A DNA stretch of 64,000 bases from Virgibacillus_R byunsanensis (GCF_042675965.1 NZ_JBHTKJ010000007.1:62001-126000), one strand, 5' to 3'. Counted from the first letter of the stretch, positions 18,389 through 27,433 are shown. The notes: generated from the sequence alone by a model not told the origin. Numbers and translations are program-made.

Positions 18389-19132
18389 ATGGTCAGAAAC
18401 GTACTATGGACAGGTGGCTGGGACTCAACTTTTAGAGTTCTTGATTTGGTTTTTAACAAAAAAGAGAGCTTACAACCCTATTATATTCTCGATAATAGAC
18501 GTAACTCTACGTTTATGGAGATAAAGACAATGGAACATATAAAAAGGATAATCGAAAAAGAGGATCCTGAAGCTAGAAAACGTATACTGGATACGATTAC
18601 GATTGAAATGACAGAGATTCCGGGAAATGAAAGTATAACCAAAAAATACAATCATTTAGCATCCCAATCTCATTTAGGAGATCAACATGATTGGTTAGCG
18701 AGATATACAGATTATATGAATATAGATGGTTTAGAGATAAGTGTTCATGTAGATGATAATGCTGCTAATTTTTTAAAGGATGATGTTGAATTAATGGAGG
18801 GTACTTATAAATTAAAGAAAAACCCATCCGATCCAGGGTTGAAACTTTTCGCGCGTTATCATTTTCCATTACTTAACATGACAAAATTAGATATGGAAAA
18901 GGCAGCAAAAAAATCTGGGTTTCAGCATATCATGGAACAGACCTGGTTTTGTCATAATCCAAAGAAAGATGGAACTGCCTGTGGTTTATGTAACCCTTGT
19001 AACTATACACGGGAAGAGGGGTTGGGAAGGAGGGTTCCTACGCCAAACGCTATTGATAAATCAAAGTTTATTTTGTTAACAACTTATAGGAGAGGTATAG
19101 GGAAATTTAAGAAGGTTATGGGAGGAAGTTAA
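18389..19132 (+). CDS. PP-loop ATPase, QueC-like (7-cyano-7-deazaguanine-synthase-like)
   Basis: 247 residues. An adenine-nucleotide alpha-hydrolase P-loop is at the N-terminus, VLWTGGWDSTFRVLDL (SGGxDS-type). A zinc-type cysteine cluster is near the C-terminus, WFCHNPKKDGTACGLCNPC. QueC converts carboxy-deazaguanine to preQ0 in queuosine synthesis, but no other queuosine genes are here and the sequence diverges. Placed 14 bp behind the AsnB-like gene with an AAAGGAGG site, it more likely modifies a surface glycan carboxylate. Automated pipelines would call it QueC; I do not. Confidence 0.65.
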   Translation: MVRNVLWTGGWDSTFRVLDLVFNKKESLQPYYILDNRRNSTFMEIKTMEHIKRIIEKEDPEARKRILDTITIEMTEIPGNESITKKYNHLASQSHLGDQHDWLARYTDYMNIDGLEISVHVDDNAANFLKDDVELMEGTYKLKKNPSDPGLKLFARYHFPLLNMTKLDMEKAAKKSGFQHIMEQTWFCHNPKKDGTACGLCNPCNYTREEGLGRRVPTPNAIDKSKFILLTTYRRGIGKFKKVMGGS

Positions 19133-19204
19133 TTTAAAAATTATGTGAAAACTCATCCGAAAAACCATTGCTATTCCCAAATAGATGATGATTCATGATA
19201 ATCA

Positions 19205-19375
19205 AAGTAAGGTGAGCTGTAGCAAATCAAAAAAACATAACACTACGTTTTTTTATGATAATGAGGATATAGAAACTGACATGACCAATTTACAAGATAA
19301 AAATCTTAAAAACATACGCTGTTACTGTTCAATTGATTGCCGATTGCAAACTATTTCCAAATTAACGACAGTCCT
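19205..19375 (+). pseudogene. Decayed DUF1659 paralogue
   Basis: The sequence GTAGCAAATC.., AACACTACG, TATGATAATGAGGATATAGA parallels the intact DUF1659 gene at 20139 (GTAGCAGAT, AACACTACG, TACGATGGTGAAGACATGGA). The translation ITLRFFYDNEDIETD corresponds to STLRLVLYDGEDMETG. Frameshifts follow. It is probably a duplicate lost after the copy at 20.1 kb took over. Confidence 0.5.
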
Positions 19376-19399
19376 ATCCTAGAGAAGACTAAAGCCAAC

Positions 19400-19970
19400 A
19401 CTTCTTCTCCATTCAGGTTCTGTATACCTGGATATAAATATTATCGTTTGAATCTGATTCTAATATTTCGTATGGCACATCATACTTAATCCCAAACCAA
19501 GGCGTCAACAACCTCAATAAATCCTTCGAAATTCATACGAACATAGAAATCAACAGGAATGTCTAAAAAGTTTTCTATTGTACCCACAGTCGATTTTGGC
19601 CCACCAGTACATGACTGATTTTAGTGTAGTAACCACTATCTGGTACGCTTCTCTTTATTAAACGTAGCTAGCAATAGCGCGACTGATCGACTGTTTTGTT
19701 CATTATTACGATGTTCACTTCTATCTATACCAATAAAAAGCACTGAAACATTATCTACTACAGGATCTACCTTATTATCACGTATCGAAGTGTCATCATC
19801 TCTATCTACCTCTTGGAGTGATTCATTTACAATTCCTTCTGTTTTATTAATAAGTATAGAAAGTATCCGATACCAATTGCCATCAAAAAAATTAGACTTA
19901 ATCCAATGAGATGAAGTAATTTTTGTTTGAATGATTTCCGTGATTTATGAGATCTTCGCTTTTTATGCAT
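19400..19970 (-). pseudogene. LytR-CpsA-Psr (LCP) family protein, decayed
   Basis: The start at 19970 follows AGGAGATAATCC and gives a basic N-terminus with one membrane segment (MHKKRRSHKSRKSFKQK; LIGLSLIFLMAIGIGY). After a frameshift near 19860 the LCP domain appears: VDNVSVLFIGIDRSEHRNN, SVALLLATFNKEKR. The IPRDSYV-type core is deleted, then come FLDIPVDFYVRMNFEGFIEV and YDVPYEILESDSNDN. LCP enzymes attach wall teichoic acids or capsule to peptidoglycan, which fits the adjacent glycan genes. No working product is expected. Confidence 0.75.
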
Positions 19971-20138
19971 AGGATTATCTCCTCGTTGTTTCACTGCACC
20001 TTTTCTATAGTACTTACCTATATAATCGTAAAAAAACGACCATTTAGGTGCATTTTTTTATAAATGTAAAATAATTTTTTGTACATGCCCCCAAGTCCAT
20101 CCCTCATTCGATTGTAGTTGTGAGAGGAGGTGGTAAGC

Positions 20139-20363
20139 ATGGCAGTAGCAGATAAAATAAATTCAACACTACGTTTAGTTCTTTACGATGGTGAAGACAT
20201 GGAAACAGGCAAGCCCATCTACAAAACGAAGAGCTTTAACAACGTAAAAACAGACGCAATTGCTGATCAATTGTTACCGATCGCTGAAGCAGTTGCAGGT
20301 TTGCAAGAACGCCCATTATTCAACGTTCAACGTAACGACAGTTCCGAACTTAGGGAGGCTTAA
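20139..20363 (+). CDS. DUF1659 protein
   Basis: A 74-residue small protein, INSTLRLVLYDGEDMETGKP then TKSFNNVKTDAIADQLLPIA. The ATG at 20139 is chosen because GAGAGGAGGTGG ends 6 bases upstream; a more upstream start at 20130 would overlap the ribosome site. It is the first gene of the conserved Bacillales trio DUF1659-DUF2922-YvrJ, whose function is not known to me. Confidence 0.8.
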   Translation: MAVADKINSTLRLVLYDGEDMETGKPIYKTKSFNNVKTDAIADQLLPIAEAVAGLQERPLFNVQRNDSSELREA

Positions 20364-20403
20364 TGAATCGGAATCAAAATAAACGAGGAAGGGAGGATAA
20401 ATC

Positions 20404-20619
20404 ATGAAAAAGTTAGAGCTTAAATTTCTGAACGAGCTTGGTAAAATTGTCACTTACTCACTCGATAAGCCAATCGAACCAGTAGATCCTATAGCAGTAA
20501 ATGCTGCCATGGATGAAATCATCACACAAAACGCATTCACATCATCAGGCGGAGATCTATTACAAAAGCATAGCGCACGCGTAGTTGAGCGTAATGTGGT
20601 AGATGTGGAATTGGCGTAA
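20404..20619 (+). CDS. DUF2922 protein
   Basis: 71 residues (KKLELKFLNELGKIVTYSLD ... QNAFTSSGGDLLQKHSARVV). The DUF2922 family is always small and found next to DUF1659. GGAAGGGAGG precedes the ATG. It is cytosolic by composition, with no signal or membrane segment. Function unknown. Confidence 0.8.
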   Translation: MKKLELKFLNELGKIVTYSLDKPIEPVDPIAVNAAMDEIITQNAFTSSGGDLLQKHSARVVERNVVDVELA

Positions 20620-20663
20620 CACGGCAACTTTATAAAAGAGAAAATAGTTTGTTTGCAGAACAT

Positions 20664-20692
20664 GACCAGTGGATGTACCACTGGTCTGTTTT
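20664..20692 (+). terminator. Hairpin between the DUF2922 and yvrJ genes
   Basis: GACCAGTGG-ATGTA-CCACTGGTC, a 9-bp stem, is followed by TGTTTTGG. It may act as a partial terminator that lowers expression of the YvrJ gene relative to the upstream pair. Confidence 0.55.
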
Positions 20693-20729
20693 GGTAGAAG
20701 GGTATTAATTACCGAGAGGAGGTTATACA

Positions 20730-20864
20730 GTGGAAACATGGGTATCTTTTGTGACAGAAGTCGGCTTCCCGATTGTGGTAACGTTTTATTTGCTGCACCG
20801 GATTGAAGGTAAACTCAACGATCTCATAGAATCCATTCATGCTTTGCCTGAGAAGATGAAATGA
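20730..20864 (+). CDS. yvrJ: YvrJ-family small membrane protein
   Basis: A 44-residue protein starting at GTG 20730 behind GAGAGGAGG (20714-20722): ETWVSFVTEVGFPIVVTFYL, then LHRIEGKLNDLIESIHAL. It has one hydrophobic segment and an amphipathic tail, the standard YvrJ layout. It is third in the DUF1659-DUF2922-YvrJ operon. In B. subtilis yvrJ is linked to the SigO region, but this operon differs. Function unknown. Confidence 0.75.
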   Translation: METWVSFVTEVGFPIVVTFYLLHRIEGKLNDLIESIHALPEKMK

Positions 20865-20877
20865 TGAACATAATAAG

Positions 20878-20908
20878 AACTTCGGTCCTTGGACCGAAGT
20901 TTTATTTC
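20878..20908 (+). terminator. Rho-independent terminator of the DUF1659-yvrJ operon
   Basis: AACTTCGGTCC-TT-GGACCGAAGTT, an 11-bp perfect stem, is followed by TTATTTC. It is the strongest terminator in this part of the window. The group II intron begins right after its T run. Confidence 0.85.
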
Positions 20909-21788
20909 GTGTGTCAGGCATGCACACATTCTTTAGGGTTTGAGTCCCGAGTCGTGAGGTTAGTAGTAGCGATTAGCTCAAGACAAGGGTGTCTGGGTGA
21001 CCTAGAATCTGAAGGAAGTCAGCTACAAATTTACGCCTATAGGAACACGAACTTCATAGAAGGCTAGGTGTACGTGGGCGAGACTACGAAACAAGTCAAA
21101 GGCCTTACTGCCGAGGTTATACAGAGTAAATGAAGTGAGGACATGGAGAGGAAGAATGTGTGCTTACCCTGGGAGGTCTGATAGGAACGCGGTGCACACG
21201 CCGTAACCGAATATGTAAATGTTCGCTGAACTATCAGAGCATCACAGAATTTATTGAAGGAAAACCGAAGCTTAAGGTAAATGAGGAGAAAAGTGAGGTA
21301 GACCGGCCGTGGAAACGTAAATTCCTAGGTTTCTCTTTCACAAAGAAAAGCCGAAAATTCGGATATCTAAAGAGAGTATCAAACGCTTCAAACAACGTTT
21401 TCGACAGTTAACAAAAGAAATCCATGAATATGAAGGATAGGATGGAGAAGTTAAATGAATATCTGGTAAGTTGGCTGGGTTATTATCAGTTGGCTGAAAC
21501 ATCTTCCATATTTAAAGGGTCTGGATAGTTGGATACGAAGAAGGCTGCGGATGATACGGTGGAAGGAATGGAAGAAAGTTAAAACCATGTACAAGAATCT
21601 CATGAAACATAGAGTGAAGAAAGAAAAAGCGTGGGAATAGCCCAATCTTGCATAAAGCCCTTGAAGACCAATCCTGGACTAAGTCTACAACGTCGATATT
21701 AAACGAAGCGTTGGACAATGAAACGCCGTATACGGAACCTTACGTACGGTGTGAGAGGTCGGGGGTTAGTCACCCCCTCCTACTCGAT
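20909..21788 (+). mobile_element. Group II intron remnant, probably class C
   Basis: It begins GTGTG directly after the terminator and ends CTACTCGAT. Near the 3' end the domain V-type sequence CGCCGTATACGG.. TACGTACGGTGTGAGAGG and a GGGGG/CCCCC stem of domain VI type are visible. The 5' region (about 20910-21190) has the non-coding ribozyme character of domain I. Most of the reverse-transcriptase ORF is deleted. Insertion just 3' of a terminator hairpin is the known habit of class C introns. Confidence 0.75.
21195..21650 (+). pseudogene. Group II intron reverse transcriptase/maturase, C-terminal remnant
   Basis: The maturase X-domain survives in pieces: GKPKLKVNEEKSEVDRPWKR, FLGFSFTKKSRK, MEKLNEYLVSWLGYYQLAET, then LDSWIRRRLRMIRWKEWKK and NLMKHRVKKEKAWE in another frame. 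The catalytic RT palm (YADD) is absent. Confidence 0.75.
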
Positions 21789-21862
21789 TTAAAACTATTA
21801 ATCAAATGGTAATTTTGAGAAAATTGTAGACATAATTTATTGTCTATGATATTATGAAAAAA

Positions 21863-21896
21863 ATTAGTAAAACATTTATTAAAAATATTTACTAAT
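21863..21896. promoter_or_regulatory. Inverted repeat upstream of the ROK-ABC operon
   Basis: ATTAGTAAA (21863-21871) and TTTACTAAT (21888-21896) are perfect 9-bp inverted arms 16 bp apart. They could be an operator or a weak hairpin. The regulator is unknown. Confidence 0.35.
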
Positions 21897-21907
21897 TATT
21901 TTATTAT

Positions 21908-21922
21908 ATGAAAGCGTATTCC
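21908..21922 (+). promoter_or_regulatory. cre-like / LacI-type operator
   Basis: ATGAAAGCGTATTCC matches the catabolite-responsive consensus WTGNAANCGNWNNCW at 14 of 15 positions. It lies 36 bp before the ROK start. It may bind CcpA or the LacI-family regulator encoded at the operon end, since both recognise such sites. Confidence 0.55.
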
Positions 21923-21957
21923 TTATAAACATATTTCGAAACTTAAGAGGTGAATTG

Positions 21958-22857
21958 ATGAGGTATACATTAGGAGTTGACATCGGTGGTACGAAAGTTG
22001 CTGCTGTCATAATAAGTGAATCTCAAGAAATACTTTATCGTGCGGAAGTTCCAAGTAATCCACAAGATAAAGAAAAAATGTTTAAACAAGTAGTAAAAAG
22101 CATTGATATGGTTTTAACAGAATCGAATTTACAGGTAAAAGACATTGAAGGAATGGGGGTAGGAGTTCCTGGAAAAGTAGATAGAGAGAATGGTATCGCT
22201 ATTTATCAAAATAATCTACCATGGGAGAACTTTCCTATAGTCAAACGGCTGCAAGAAAGCTTTTCGATAGAAAATATAATTATTGATAACGATGTTTACA
22301 TGGCTGCATTTGCAGAATGGACAGCAGCCAATATAAAAGGTGAGAAAACGTTTGTTTATGTAACAGTTAGTACTGGAGTATCTTGCTCAATCATACATAA
22401 TGGTTCATTTATCCGAGGGGCAGGGTTTGCAGGCGAACTTGGCTTATTTCCGGTTTTATCACATTCTACATCGAGGGGGTTAAATAATCTAGAAAAGGCT
22501 GCATCTGGTCCGGCTATACAAAAGCTTGCTGTGCAATACTTTGATGATGGTGATATAACTTTAGAGGATATTTTTCGAAAATATCAAAATGGTGATTCAA
22601 CTGCACAAATTTTGATTCAAGAAGTAATTGATTCTTTAGCACATGGTATATACTCTATTATTTGTTTATTAGATCCACATAAAATAGTTTTTGGTGGGGG
22701 TGTGATGATTCACAATTCTTTTTTACTAGATTTAGTTAAAACGGAGCTACGTAACTATTTAATACCTGAACAACAGAATATTTTATCCAGAATGGAAATC
22801 AGTCATTATAAGCAGAATGCAGGCATTATTGGTGCGGGATTAAAGGGTAAGGAATAA
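21958..22857 (+). CDS. ROK-family sugar kinase
   Basis: 299 residues. The N-terminal ATP-binding motif is LGVDIGGTKVAAVII. ENIIIDNDVYMAAFAEW holds the catalytic Asp, and STGVSCSIIHNG and GFAGELG follow. The ROK zinc motif CxCGxxGC is absent; the equivalent stretch reads STSRGLNNLEKAASG. ROK kinases phosphorylate glucose, fructose or N-acyl-hexosamines. ATG 21958 is preferred over TTG 21955 because AGAGGTG ends 5 bases before it. It is first in an operon with an ABC importer and oxidoreductase, so it probably phosphorylates the imported sugar. Lack of the zinc motif points away from classical glucokinase. Confidence 0.8.
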   Translation: MRYTLGVDIGGTKVAAVIISESQEILYRAEVPSNPQDKEKMFKQVVKSIDMVLTESNLQVKDIEGMGVGVPGKVDRENGIAIYQNNLPWENFPIVKRLQESFSIENIIIDNDVYMAAFAEWTAANIKGEKTFVYVTVSTGVSCSIIHNGSFIRGAGFAGELGLFPVLSHSTSRGLNNLEKAASGPAIQKLAVQYFDDGDITLEDIFRKYQNGDSTAQILIQEVIDSLAHGIYSIICLLDPHKIVFGGGVMIHNSFLLDLVKTELRNYLIPEQQNILSRMEISHYKQNAGIIGAGLKGKE

Positions 22858-22934
22858 ATTATTGGAGGAGGTACACACGAGGATTTAACTTTCTTTACAA
22901 ATCTTATAAAAAAATTTTGAGGAGTGAAATTATA

Positions 22935-24188
22935 ATGAAAAAGTTTGTATTGTTTATTACTATTTTAATGTTATTGCTATTGGCGGCATGTTCAGGTGAT
23001 GAAGAAACGTCAGCAAATGAGGAATCTACTATTAAATACGGTTATTGGGATAAAAACCAAGAAGATATGTTGAAAAGTTTAGTTGAGGAATTTAACAAAG
23101 ACAATCCAAATATTAATATCACTTTGGAATTAACACCGTACGATCAATACTTTACCAAACTAGATGCTGCAGCAACAGGGGGAGGATTGCCAGATATTTT
23201 TTGGATGAATGGCCCGAACTTTGTAAAGTATGCTTCTAATGACATGATAGAACCTATTGACGAAAAGATCTCGAATGATGATTTAGATACAGCCCCATAT
23301 CCAGAAGGATTATTAGGTCTTTATCAATATGACAAAAAAACATATGCGCTACCAAAAGATTATGACACGATTGGGTTATGGTATAACAAAACGCTTTTTG
23401 ACAATGCAGGACTCGATTATCCGGATGATTCATGGAAATGGGAGGATCTTGTTGAGGCATCAAAAGTGTTAACGGATCCGGAAGAGGATGTGTACGGGAT
23501 TGCAGCAAGTATCCAAGATCCTCAAGCATCTTACTTTAATACAATTATGGCAAATGGTGGATATGTTATTTCAGAGGATAAAAAAGATTCAGGGTTTGAT
23601 GATCCAAATACAATAGAAGGCATCCAAAAGTATCATGATTTAATCCATGAACATGAAGTTTCACCAACTCATGAACAGATGGAAACAACTGATGCTACAA
23701 GCATGTTTGAATCTGGAAAAGTTGCCATGATGTTTCAGGCGTCCTATATGATTCCACAATTTAAGAATAATGAGTATACCAATGAGAATGTAGATGTAGC
23801 AGTACTACCAGAAATGAATAAACGTTCAAATGTAATTCACGGTTTAGGAAATGTAATTGCTTCCAATTCAGAAAACAAAGATGCTGCATGGGAATTTGTG
23901 AAATTTCTAAGTTCTGAAAAAGCAGCAAATATTCAAGCAGAAGCTGGGATTATTCCAGCATATGAAGGAACTCAAGATGCTTGGGTGGATGCGACACCTA
24001 ATTTCAATTTACAGGCATTCCTTGACATGGCAAACAAATCAGAACCATATCCAGTATCAAAAGATACATCAAAATGGTCGGCAATTATACAGGATAATTT
24101 AGCAAAGGCATGGTCAGGACAGCAAACAGTCGAGGAAGCAAGTGAGATTATTAATGAAGAAATGGAAGAAATATTAGCAAATGAGTAA
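22935..24188 (+). CDS. ABC sugar transporter, substrate-binding lipoprotein
   Basis: About 417 residues. The signal peptide ends in a lipobox (LLLLAACSG), so the mature protein is anchored at the membrane face. Family 1 solute-binding fold: NPNINITLELTPYDQYFTKL, GGGLPDIFWMNGPN, YALPKDYDTIGLWYNKTLFD, and the C-terminal SSEKAANIQAEAGIIPAYEG. Start ATG 22935 follows TGAGGAGTG by 9 bases. It captures a mono- or oligosaccharide for the two permeases downstream. The ligand cannot be told from sequence. Confidence 0.9.
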   Translation: MKKFVLFITILMLLLLAACSGDEETSANEESTIKYGYWDKNQEDMLKSLVEEFNKDNPNINITLELTPYDQYFTKLDAAATGGGLPDIFWMNGPNFVKYASNDMIEPIDEKISNDDLDTAPYPEGLLGLYQYDKKTYALPKDYDTIGLWYNKTLFDNAGLDYPDDSWKWEDLVEASKVLTDPEEDVYGIAASIQDPQASYFNTIMANGGYVISEDKKDSGFDDPNTIEGIQKYHDLIHEHEVSPTHEQMETTDATSMFESGKVAMMFQASYMIPQFKNNEYTNENVDVAVLPEMNKRSNVIHGLGNVIASNSENKDAAWEFVKFLSSEKAANIQAEAGIIPAYEGTQDAWVDATPNFNLQAFLDMANKSEPYPVSKDTSKWSAIIQDNLAKAWSGQQTVEEASEIINEEMEEILANE

Positions 24189-24223
24189 TATAGCATAGCT
24201 CTGTATAATTGAGGTGATCAGTA

Positions 24224-25141
24224 TTGAATAGTAAAAGTAAGTCACATAAGTCATCAAAAAATAGTAGACGAAGTAATGATATATTTTGGGGCTATTTTTT
24301 CATCGCACCTACATTACTGGGCTTGTTGATATTTTATATTTTTCCCGTAGTTCAAACGTTCTTCTATAGTTTTACGGAATGGGGAGACTTTGGAGACTAT
24401 TCATGGTCCGGATTTGAAAATTATAAGAATATGATGGATGACCCAGAAATATGGCAGTCCTTCAAAAATACATTAATTTATGCATTTGTTATGGTTCCGA
24501 TAAGTATCGCTATTTCTATATTCGTGGCGGTACTTCTGAACCAAAAAATTAAAGGGTTAACCGTTTATAGAACTTTATACTTTCTTCCAGTTGTAACGAT
24601 GCCTGCTGCGGTCGGTATGATATGGAAGTGGTTATATAATTCAGATTACGGAATTATAAATCAAGTTTTGGAATGGTTTTCAATCAATGGCCCTAATTGG
24701 TTAACAGACCCTAATTGGGTTCTAATCTCCATTATTGCTGTTGGTATTTGGAGTGTAATTGGTACAAATATGGTTATTTTATTATCAGGACTTCAAGGCA
24801 TACCAAAAACATTGTATGAGGCCGCATCATTAGATGGTGCTGGTGTTCAATATATGTTTTTTCGTATAACGTTACCATTACTATCTCCGACCATATTTTT
24901 TGTGGCAGTTATTTCATTTATTTCGGCTTTCCAAGTTTTTGATTTCATCTTTATGATGGTTAGTCCAACGAATCCAGCAATCGATAACGCACAATCTGTT
25001 ATCTATTTATTTTACCATTATGCATTTGTAATAGGTGATAAAGGACTAGCAGCAGCTATTGCGTTTATTTTATTTATGTTTATTTTGATTTTAACGATAA
25101 TCCAATTTAGATTGCAGAAGAAATGGGTTCATTATGAGTAG
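24224..25141 (+). CDS. ABC sugar permease, MalF/LacF-like
   Basis: 305 residues from a TTG start with GAGGTGA 6 bases upstream. It has six membrane segments, the first in IFWGYFFIAPTLLGLLIFYI. The cytosolic EAA loop is YEAASLDGAGVQYMFFRITL. It pairs with the next permease. No ATPase is encoded here, so a shared MsmX/UgpC-type ATPase elsewhere is presumed, as is usual for such operons in Bacillaceae. Confidence 0.9.
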   Translation: MNSKSKSHKSSKNSRRSNDIFWGYFFIAPTLLGLLIFYIFPVVQTFFYSFTEWGDFGDYSWSGFENYKNMMDDPEIWQSFKNTLIYAFVMVPISIAISIFVAVLLNQKIKGLTVYRTLYFLPVVTMPAAVGMIWKWLYNSDYGIINQVLEWFSINGPNWLTDPNWVLISIIAVGIWSVIGTNMVILLSGLQGIPKTLYEAASLDGAGVQYMFFRITLPLLSPTIFFVAVISFISAFQVFDFIFMMVSPTNPAIDNAQSVIYLFYHYAFVIGDKGLAAAIAFILFMFILILTIIQFRLQKKWVHYE

Positions 25142-25155
25142 GGGAGGGTACTTTT

Positions 25156-25983
25156 ATGGATATTGTTAGTAAACGGCGAAAACTTTTGATACATGCGTTG
25201 TTAATCTTAGGCGCAGTTGTAATGGTTGGTCCTTTTTTGTGGATGATATTAACATCATTGAAAACACTCGGTGAGGCATCACAAGTACCCCCGAAAATAT
25301 TTCCATCTGTACTTCAGTGGAGCAATTATATGGAAGTATTCAATTCCTTTCCATTTGCTGGATTTTATTGGAATACATTTATCACTACAGTTGCGAAAAC
25401 GGTAGGTCAACTCTTACTATGTTCAATGGCAGCTTATGCATTTGCTCGGATTAAATTTCCAGGTAGAAACTTTTTCTTTATACTATATTTGTCAGTATTA
25501 ATGATTCCGCCACAAGCGTTTTTGATCCCACAGTACCAAATTATAGCAAACTTAGGATTACTTAATACATTAAGTGCACTTGTTTTACCCGGTCTATTCA
25601 GTGCTTTTGGAACATTTTTATTAAGACAGTTCTTTATGACAATGCCTGATGAGTTAGAAGAAGCTGCTAAAATCGATGGGTGTAGTCATTTTCAGATATA
25701 TTGGAGGATTATGTTGCCTCTTGCAAAACCAGGATTAGTAGCTTTATCCATTTTTACAATATTATGGTCCTGGAACGACTTTTTATGGCCGTTAATTGTT
25801 AACAGTTCTCCTGAGAAAATGCCGTTATCTGCTGGATTAGCATCACTACAGGGACAGTATAGTACAAATTTTCCGATTTTGATGGCTGGAACATTTTTAG
25901 CATCGTGGCCACTTATCCTAATATTTATTTTCTTCCAGAAGTCATTTGTTGAAGGGATAGCGTTGAGTGGTAAAAAAGGATAA
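25156..25983 (+). CDS. ABC sugar permease, MalG-like
   Basis: 275 residues and six membrane segments, with the EAA loop EEAAKIDGCSHFQIYWRIML and a conserved C-terminus (SFVEGIALSGKKG). It starts 15 bases after the previous stop behind GGGGAGGG. It forms the translocation pore together with the upstream permease. Confidence 0.9.
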   Translation: MDIVSKRRKLLIHALLILGAVVMVGPFLWMILTSLKTLGEASQVPPKIFPSVLQWSNYMEVFNSFPFAGFYWNTFITTVAKTVGQLLLCSMAAYAFARIKFPGRNFFFILYLSVLMIPPQAFLIPQYQIIANLGLLNTLSALVLPGLFSAFGTFLLRQFFMTMPDELEEAAKIDGCSHFQIYWRIMLPLAKPGLVALSIFTILWSWNDFLWPLIVNSSPEKMPLSAGLASLQGQYSTNFPILMAGTFLASWPLILIFIFFQKSFVEGIALSGKKG

Positions 25984-26020
25984 TGAACGATTTTATCTTT
26001 TATAAAAAGGAGCAATTTTT

Positions 26021-27274
26021 ATGATAAAAGCAGCACTATTAGGTGCAGGGAATAGAGGGATGTTTGCGTATGGATCATATGCATTGGATCGCCCAAATGA
26101 AATACAATTTGTTGCTATAGCTGAACCTAATACGAAAAAAAGAGAGAAGTTTGCAGAAACTCATGGGATAGAAGAGGATATGCAATTTTCAAATTGGGAG
26201 GATCTATTGGATAATCCTAAACTATGTGATGTACTGCTGGTTTGTACACAAGACCGTAATCATTATGAACCAACAATGAAAGCATTGGATATTGGATATG
26301 ATATTTTACTAGAAAAGCCTATGTCACCAAATCCATCAGAAACATTAGAAATGGCTGAAAAGGCACATCAGTGCAACCAAATTCTCACTGTTTGTCATGT
26401 GTTACGATATTCAACTTTTTTTAGTGAGTTAAAAAGTATAATTGATGACAATAAAATCGGGGATATTATGTCAATTCAATGGAATGAGAATGTAGGTTAT
26501 TACCACCAGGCACACAGTTTTGTAAGGGGGAACTGGAGAAACTCAACAGAATCTAGTTCGATGATTTTACAAAAGTGCAGTCATGATATGGATATGTTGC
26601 AGTGGTTGATAGGTGAACAATGTACCAAGGTATCTTCATTTGGTAGTTTGTCATATTTTAACGAAGATAATGCCCCTGAAGGCTCTACAGAACGATGTAC
26701 AGATGGCTGTGCAGTTGAGCACGAATGTCCATATTCAGCGTTAAAATGGTACCATAATGAAAAAACGACATGGCCAGTAAATGTAGTTGAGTTAACACCA
26801 GATTTGGATATGCGTTTAAAAGCGATTAAAGAAGGGCCATATGGACGTTGCGTGTATCGTAGTGATAATAATGTGGTAGATCATCAAGTTGCTAATCTAC
26901 TATTTGAGAATGGGGTTACCGTAGCATTTACGATGTCTGCATTTACTAAGGAACAGGGCAGAACATTTCAACTAATGGGTACGAAGGGTGAGATTATTGG
27001 CTCGACGACTAAAAATGAGATTACTATTAAATATTTTTCTGGTAAAGAAGAAGTCATATCCCCTGCGCAAGTACAGGGTGGTCATGGAGGTGCTGACACA
27101 ATGATTATGCGTGACTTTGTTAAGCAAATTAATGACAAAACTTATAAAAGTAAAACATCAGCAATGGAATCCGCAAAAAGTCATTTAATAGCTTTTGCAG
27201 CTGAAGAATCCAGACTATCTGGCGAAACGATTTCAATGGATGAGTATATGAACCAATTGAAACAACTAAATTAG
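26021..27274 (+). CDS. Gfo/Idh/MocA-family NAD(P)-dependent oxidoreductase
   Basis: 417 residues. The Rossmann N-terminus is AALLGAGNRGMFAYG, and DILLEKPMSPNPSETLEMAE holds the EKP catalytic lysine. SHDMDMLQWLIG is the C-terminal domain motif. A cysteine-rich insert TERCTDGCAVEHECPYSA is shared by a subgroup of these enzymes. It likely oxidises or epimerises the imported sugar. AAAGGAG precedes the ATG, and a terminator follows at 27291. Substrate unknown. Confidence 0.85.
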   Translation: MIKAALLGAGNRGMFAYGSYALDRPNEIQFVAIAEPNTKKREKFAETHGIEEDMQFSNWEDLLDNPKLCDVLLVCTQDRNHYEPTMKALDIGYDILLEKPMSPNPSETLEMAEKAHQCNQILTVCHVLRYSTFFSELKSIIDDNKIGDIMSIQWNENVGYYHQAHSFVRGNWRNSTESSSMILQKCSHDMDMLQWLIGEQCTKVSSFGSLSYFNEDNAPEGSTERCTDGCAVEHECPYSALKWYHNEKTTWPVNVVELTPDLDMRLKAIKEGPYGRCVYRSDNNVVDHQVANLLFENGVTVAFTMSAFTKEQGRTFQLMGTKGEIIGSTTKNEITIKYFSGKEEVISPAQVQGGHGGADTMIMRDFVKQINDKTYKSKTSAMESAKSHLIAFAAEESRLSGETISMDEYMNQLKQLN

Positions 27275-27290
27275 TAATAAAAAGACAAGT

Positions 27291-27328
27291 GGTTCTTAGA
27301 CTGAAAATCTCTAAGAACCTTTATTTTT
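27291..27328 (+). terminator. Terminator of the ROK-ABC-Gfo operon
   Basis: GGTTCTTAGA (27291-27300) pairs with TCTAAGAACC (27310-27319), followed by TTTATTTTT. A strong rho-independent signal that separates the LacI gene. Confidence 0.85.
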
Positions 27329-27433
27329 CAAGGACAAATCATCAAATAAGTATTATAAAATGTTATACTGGTATTATGGAAGTAATAGAAACATTACATA
27401 GGCGTATTCCTAAGGTTGAAAGGAAGAAGTGGT

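Noticed and set aside
18389..19132. queC (queuosine synthesis)
   Set aside because: PP-loop and Cys cluster are shared, but there are no queD/queE/queF genes and the context is surface glycan. Kept only as QueC-like.
19185..19382. 65-residue gene on the plus strand
   Set aside because: It is a decayed copy of the DUF1659 gene read partly out of frame, with no proper ribosome site.
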